A stretch of DNA of 8,762 nt, taken from positions 1-8,762 of the forward strand of contig JADGNT010000166.1 of NCBI GenBank assembly GCA_017883345.1, written 5' to 3'. Positions 6,035 to 8,762 of the stretch are shown piece after piece. The notes under the pieces are model-generated. The model did no database searches and had not been told where the DNA came from. It saw nothing but the letters and a program-made list of their open reading frames with translations. This DNA is from Candidatus Solibacter sp. GTDB lineage: Bacteria > Acidobacteriota > Terriglobia > Bryobacterales > Bryobacteraceae. Position 1 is the first letter of the stretch. Every line of letters begins with the position of its first letter. The translations under genes were made by a program, and so were the position numbers.

Positions 6035-6784
6035 TTACTTCCGGGTGGTCACCACGAAGGTGCGGCCCTGCCCGAGTTGGCCGCTCATGCCCAGGTCGCG
6101 TGCATCGTAGCACGCGGTTTCTTCGAACCCCGCGCGGCTCAACGCGGCATCGATCTCGCTGGTGGTGTAGCAGCGTTCCCGCACCTCCACGTCGCTGCGC
6201 CGCCACACTCCGTCCAAAAGGCGGAACATGGTGATCCGGCACTGCGCCAACCGGGTCCGGACATCGAAACCCGAGCCGGAAAGCACCAGCACGTGGTCGT
6301 CGCGGACCGTAGAGAAGGCATCCGTCCAGTTGGTCTGGTAGGCGGATTCCAGCAGCATGTCGAAGGCGAAGGGCGCGCCCGGTTTCAGCGCTGCCGCCGT
6401 GCGTTGCAACGCGGCTGCGAGATCCTCCTCGCGGAGGATGTGGTTGAGGCTGTCGAAGGTCGAGACCGCGCCGTCGAACTTGCCGAGCACGCGGAACTGG
6501 CTGGCATCGGCGATCTGGAACGCGGCGGCCGGCACGTTCTGGCGGGCGAGAGCGATCATCTCCGCGGAGGCGTCGATGCCGGTGACGCGGTATCCGCGGG
6601 CGGTGAGCAATCCGGCCAGGTAGCCGGTGCCGCAGCAGACGTCCAGAATCCGCCCTTTGCGCAGAACCCGGGGCAGCCAGATGCGCTCCAGGATGGGAAA
6701 GGCGAGCGAGTGGAACTCTTCGTTCCAGTAGCGATTGTAGAACCAGGCGAAATCGTCGTAGAGCGCCAAATGCCAGCATGGCAT
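6035..6784 (-). CDS. Class I SAM-dependent methyltransferase, substrate unknown
   Basis: The 249-residue protein has the Rossmann methyltransferase motifs: SAM-binding motif I ILDVCCGTGYLAGLL (46-60), the acidic end of strand 2 in VTGIDAS (Asp71), IADAS (91-95) at motif II, and STFDSLNHI (108-116) for motif III/IV. It resembles the Methyltransf_11/25 group. The C-terminal half (VWRRSDVEVRERCYTTSEID, ~193-212) is the usual substrate-capping part. Substrate cannot be inferred. ATG 6784 is the likely start; a TTG at 6769 (giving MALYDDFAWFYNRYW) fits the family as well. The frame is open to 6886, but that part overlaps the divergent lipoprotein gene. Start codons of the two divergent genes are 11 bp apart, so each promoter must lie in or near the other gene. 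No terminator is visible at its 3' end. Confidence 0.85.
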   Translation of the reverse strand: MPCWHLALYDDFAWFYNRYWNEEFHSLAFPILERIWLPRVLRKGRILDVCCGTGYLAGLLTARGYRVTGIDASAEMIALARQNVPAAAFQIADASQFRVLGKFDGAVSTFDSLNHILREEDLAAALQRTAAALKPGAPFAFDMLLESAYQTNWTDAFSTVRDDHVLVLSGSGFDVRTRLAQCRITMFRLLDGVWRRSDVEVRERCYTTSEIDAALSRAGFEETACYDARDLGMSGQLGQGRTFVVTTRK

Positions 6785-6795
6785 ACTGGGGAACG

Positions 6796-7443
6796 ATGCG
6801 GAGAATCCTGTTGTGTGCCGTGGGCGTGGTGCTGATCGGATGTTCGTCGCCGGACGAAGGCAAGAAGGAAGCAGCGCCGGACCCAAAGGGTACCCCCGCG
6901 GCGAAGGTCGAGAAAACGCCGGACGTCTTCCACGCCGTCTTCGATACTTCGAAGGGCCAGGTGGCGATCGAGGTCCATCGCGATTGGGCGCCCATCGGTG
7001 TGGATCATTTCTACTCGCTGATCCGGACCGGCTATTACGACGGCAACCGCTTCTTCCGCGTGACCCGCAACTACGTGCAGTTCGGCATCAGCGGCGACCC
7101 CACAACGAACGGATTGTGGTCCACCGCCAGGCTGCCCGACGATAAGGTAAAACAGAGCAACGTCAAGGGCACCTTGAGCTTCGCGCACCTGGGCGCCAAC
7201 TCGCGCACCACGCAGTTGTTCTTCAACATGAAAAACAACCAAGACCTGGATAAACAGGGCTTCGCGCCGCTCGGCAAAGTGATTACCGGGATGGACGTGG
7301 TGGAGCGCCTCTATAGCGCCTACGGCGACATGGCGCCGCGCGGCCAGGGGCCCGATCCGTCAAAAATCGAGGTACAGGGCAATACATATCTGGACGCCAA
7401 ATTCCCTCGATTGGACTACATCAAAAAGGCGACGATTCAGTGA
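6796..7443 (+). CDS. Lipoprotein peptidyl-prolyl cis-trans isomerase, cyclophilin type
   Basis: This enzyme speeds proline isomerisation in proteins folding outside the cytoplasm. The 215 residues begin with a lipoprotein signal, MRRILLCAVGVVLIGC, with lipobox LIGC and lipidated Cys16. A charged, Pro/Ala-rich linker follows (17-43), then the cyclophilin domain: VAIEVHRDWAPIGVDHFYSL, FFRVTRNYVQFGISGDP (catalytic-type Arg88), GTLSFAHLG, QLFFNM and PLGKVITGMDVVE. The stretch from Arg88 to Gln95 looks one residue shorter than the usual R-x7-Q, and the Trp and His of classic cyclophilins are not evident, as in other bacterial members with QFG(I/V)SGDP. ATG 6796 is preferred over ATG 6778 because it begins the signal peptide and has GGGGA just upstream. 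An intrinsic terminator follows at 7522-7552. Confidence 0.88.
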   Translation: MRRILLCAVGVVLIGCSSPDEGKKEAAPDPKGTPAAKVEKTPDVFHAVFDTSKGQVAIEVHRDWAPIGVDHFYSLIRTGYYDGNRFFRVTRNYVQFGISGDPTTNGLWSTARLPDDKVKQSNVKGTLSFAHLGANSRTTQLFFNMKNNQDLDKQGFAPLGKVITGMDVVERLYSAYGDMAPRGQGPDPSKIEVQGNTYLDAKFPRLDYIKKATIQ

Positions 7444-7461
7444 TATATTGGTAACGGCCCT

Positions 7462-7481
7462 GTCCCCGATACGAAGGGGAC
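7462..7481. repeat. Small hairpin GTCCCC/GGGGAC
   Basis: GTCCCC (7462-7467) and GGGGAC (7476-7481) are separated by 8 bases, 18 bases after the isomerase stop. The arms match the tips of the palindromic repeats, so this may be a worn end-to-end remnant. It could equally be a chance 6-bp stem. Confidence 0.4.
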
Positions 7482-7521
7482 CAGGAAGTTATCAATACAG
7501 GGTCAAATTGAAACGACGCGG

Positions 7522-7552
7522 CCCGGCGGTGAAACATCCGCCGGGTTTTTTT
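7522..7552 (+). terminator. Rho-independent terminator of the isomerase gene
   Basis: A perfect 8-bp GC stem, CCCGGCGG (7522-7529) with CCGCCGGG (7538-7545), encloses the loop TGAAACAT and is followed directly by seven Ts (7546-7552). This is a textbook intrinsic terminator for the plus strand, 78 bases after the isomerase stop. Confidence 0.92.
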
Positions 7553-7563
7553 ATGGGGGGCCA

Positions 7564-7665
7564 AAACCCGGGGACAGACCGGGGGCGAAACCCGGGGACA
7601 GACAGGACTGCCAGCGAATTTCCGGCAAAGTCAGCCAGAAATTCATGGCAGTCTTGTCAGTCCCC
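7564..7665 (-). repeat. Full 72-bp palindromic repeat (copy D) with an extra half-end
   Basis: The full copy is 7594-7665 and is the reverse complement of copy C at 67 of 72 positions. The 30-base (7594-7623) and 28-base (7638-7665) arms are exact matches, and all five differences fall in the 14-base loop. An additional end, AAACCCGGGGACAGAC, lies at 7564-7579, 24 bp before the identical one at 7588-7603. The element supplies the last codons and stop of carB and sits between two convergent genes. Confidence 0.85.
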
Positions 7666-8762
7666 GATGGATTTCCTGCAAGTTCCAGACGCGGATGGGG
7701 TCGCGCAAGCGGGCAGCCACGCCTTCGGCGGCGGCGCGCGCGCCGCTCATCGTGGTGATGCACGGGACGCGGTAGGTGACGGCGCTGCGGCGGATGGACT
7801 TCTCGTCGGCGAAGGCGGACGCGCCGGCGGTGGTGTAGATGGCGAGTTGAATGTTCCCGCCCTTGAGCAGATCGACCACGTTGGGACGGCCTTCATTCAC
7901 CTTGAGCACGGTTCTGCAAAGCAAGCCGGCATTGCGTAGCGCGGCCGCCGTGCCACGCGTGGCGGTCAGCGAGAAGCCGAGTTCGACGAACCGTTTGGCC
8001 ACCGCCACGGCTTCCGTTTTGTGACGGTCGTTGACGCTGATGAAGACCGTGCCCTTCTCGGGCAGCGGACTCCCCGCCGAAATCTGCGCCTTCAGGAACG
8101 CTTCGCCGAAGTTGATGCCGACGCCCATCACCTCGCCGGTGGAGCGCATCTCGGGGCCAAGCACCGGGTCCACCCCGTGGAACTTGTTGAACGGGAACAC
8201 GGGCGATTTGACGAAAACCTGCGGCACGGTGAGCTTGCCCGAACCGAAGCCGTAATCCTTCAGCTTGCGGCCCCACATCAGGCCCACTGCGATATTGGGC
8301 AGCGGCACTCCGGTCGCCTTGCTGACGTACGGCACGGTGCGCGAGGCGCGCGGATTGACTTCCAGCACGTACACCACGCCGTTTTGGATGGCGTACTGCA
8401 CGTTCATCAGACCGACGACGCGCAGCGCTTTGGCCAGGCGGACGGTGTAGTCCTCGATGGTGCGCAGGGTCTCTTCGGAGAGCGATTGCGGCGGCAGCAC
8501 GCAGGAGCTGTCGCCGGAATGCACGCCGGCTTCCTCGATGTGCTCCATGATGCCAGAGATCAGCACGTCGGCGCCGTCGCCGAGCGCGTCCACGTCGACT
8601 TCGGTGGCGTCATCCAGGAAGCGGTCCACCAGCACGGGGCGGTCCTGCGAGAAGGTCACCGCCTCGCGCATGTACTGGCGCACCATCTCCTCGTCGTAGG
8701 CGATCACCATGGCGCGGCCGCCCAGCACATAGCTGGGACGCACCAGCACCGGATAGCCGATG
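7643..8762 (-). CDS. carB: Carbamoyl-phosphate synthase large subunit, C-terminal third (5' end outside window)
   Basis: CarB makes carbamoyl phosphate from bicarbonate, ammonia (passed from CarA) and two ATP, for pyrimidine and arginine synthesis. The frame enters at the right edge with no true start inside the window. The 372 residues seen match E. coli CarB from about residue 711 to the end. They cover most of the second ATP-grasp (carbamate kinase) domain, with [11 protein letters not shown] (8-18), [14 protein letters not shown] (72-85) and [19 protein letters not shown] (133-151), then [20 protein letters not shown] (191-210). The MGS-like allosteric domain (~237-365) follows, with [10 protein letters not shown] and [13 protein letters not shown]. 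The natural end is around WNLQEIH. The tail RGLTRLP and the TGA are encoded by repeat copy D. The catalytic parts seen are intact, so the enzyme should be active. Confidence 0.96.
   Translation of the reverse strand, partial: IGYPVLVRPSYVLGGRAMVIAYDEEMVRQYMREAVTFSQDRPVLVDRFLDDATEVDVDALGDGADVLISGIMEHIEEAGVHSGDSSCVLPPQSLSEETLRTIEDYTVRLAKALRVVGLMNVQYAIQNGVVYVLEVNPRASRTVPYVSKATGVPLPNIAVGLMWGRKLKDYGFGSGKLTVPQVFVKSPVFPFNKFHGVDPVLGPEMRSTGEVMGVGINFGEAFLKAQISAGSPLPEKGTVFISVNDRHKTEAVAVAKRFVELGFSLTATRGTAAALRNAGLLCRTVLKVNEGRPNVVDLLKGGNIQLAIYTTAGASAFADEKSIRRSAVTYRVPCITTMSGARAAAEGVAARLRDPIRVWNLQEIHRGLTRLP

Noticed and set aside
6077..6835. Plus-strand open frame (252 codons) opposite the methyltransferase.
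   Set aside because: The minus strand carries all the methyltransferase motifs. The plus-strand peptide is a compositional shadow.
371..7459. Near-identical strings gatatattggtaa(a)cggcc at 371-389 and 7442-7459.
   Set aside because: One lies in the DUF433 coding sequence and the other just after the isomerase stop. The exact match is only 13 bases, which is expected about once by chance in a window this size, and no other copy or structure supports it.
1652..7665. CRISPR array built from the repeats.
   Set aside because: Copies are kilobases apart, palindromic and inverted relative to each other, with no regular spacers or cas genes.
7448..7939. Plus-strand open frame running through the terminator and repeat copy D into carB.
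   Set aside because: It crosses an intrinsic terminator, a non-coding repeat and the antisense of carB, and shows no domain.

Overview
The window is GC-rich bacterial chromosome with housekeeping genes at the right and a small accessory patch at the left. The gene set and the secreted-protein type at the left edge suggest Acidobacteriota, perhaps a Solibacter/Bryobacter relative. That assignment is an inference from recalled family resemblance, not a search result.

Left part (1-1340), accessory. On the minus strand lie the start of a secreted protein running off the left edge, a 38-codon remnant that looks like a decayed DUF5615 (PIN-like) toxin, and an intact DUF433 antitoxin-like gene that overlaps the remnant. 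Divergently, on the plus strand, a DUF2188 gene is followed after 10 bp by a TIR-like/flavodoxin-like protein that appears to be cut short. The next 446 bases (1338-1783) hold no convincing gene. They contain two repeat copies and a possible promoter for dprA.

Central part (1784-5455), DNA processing. dprA (DNA uptake and recombination mediator) is followed by topA (topoisomerase I, five zinc ribbons). The dprA-topA neighbourhood is common in bacteria.

Right part (5456-8762). A bacteriohemerythrin (+) converges on a class I SAM methyltransferase (-). The methyltransferase diverges, with only 11 bp between start codons, from a lipoprotein cyclophilin-type peptidyl-prolyl isomerase (+). The isomerase ends in a strong intrinsic terminator and converges on carB (-), whose C-terminal third is present.

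The most notable feature is a family of small palindromic repeats. Two full 72-bp copies (5447-5518 and 7594-7665, opposite orientation) have identical arms and differ at only 5 of 72 positions, all in the loop. A degenerate copy (1652-1727), a collapsed copy (1329-1350) and extra half-ends are also present. The same end of the element forms the last codons and the stop of three unrelated genes: the TIR-like gene, topA and carB. It is a non-coding, probably non-autonomous REP/MITE-like element that settles at gene 3' ends and rewrites protein C-termini.
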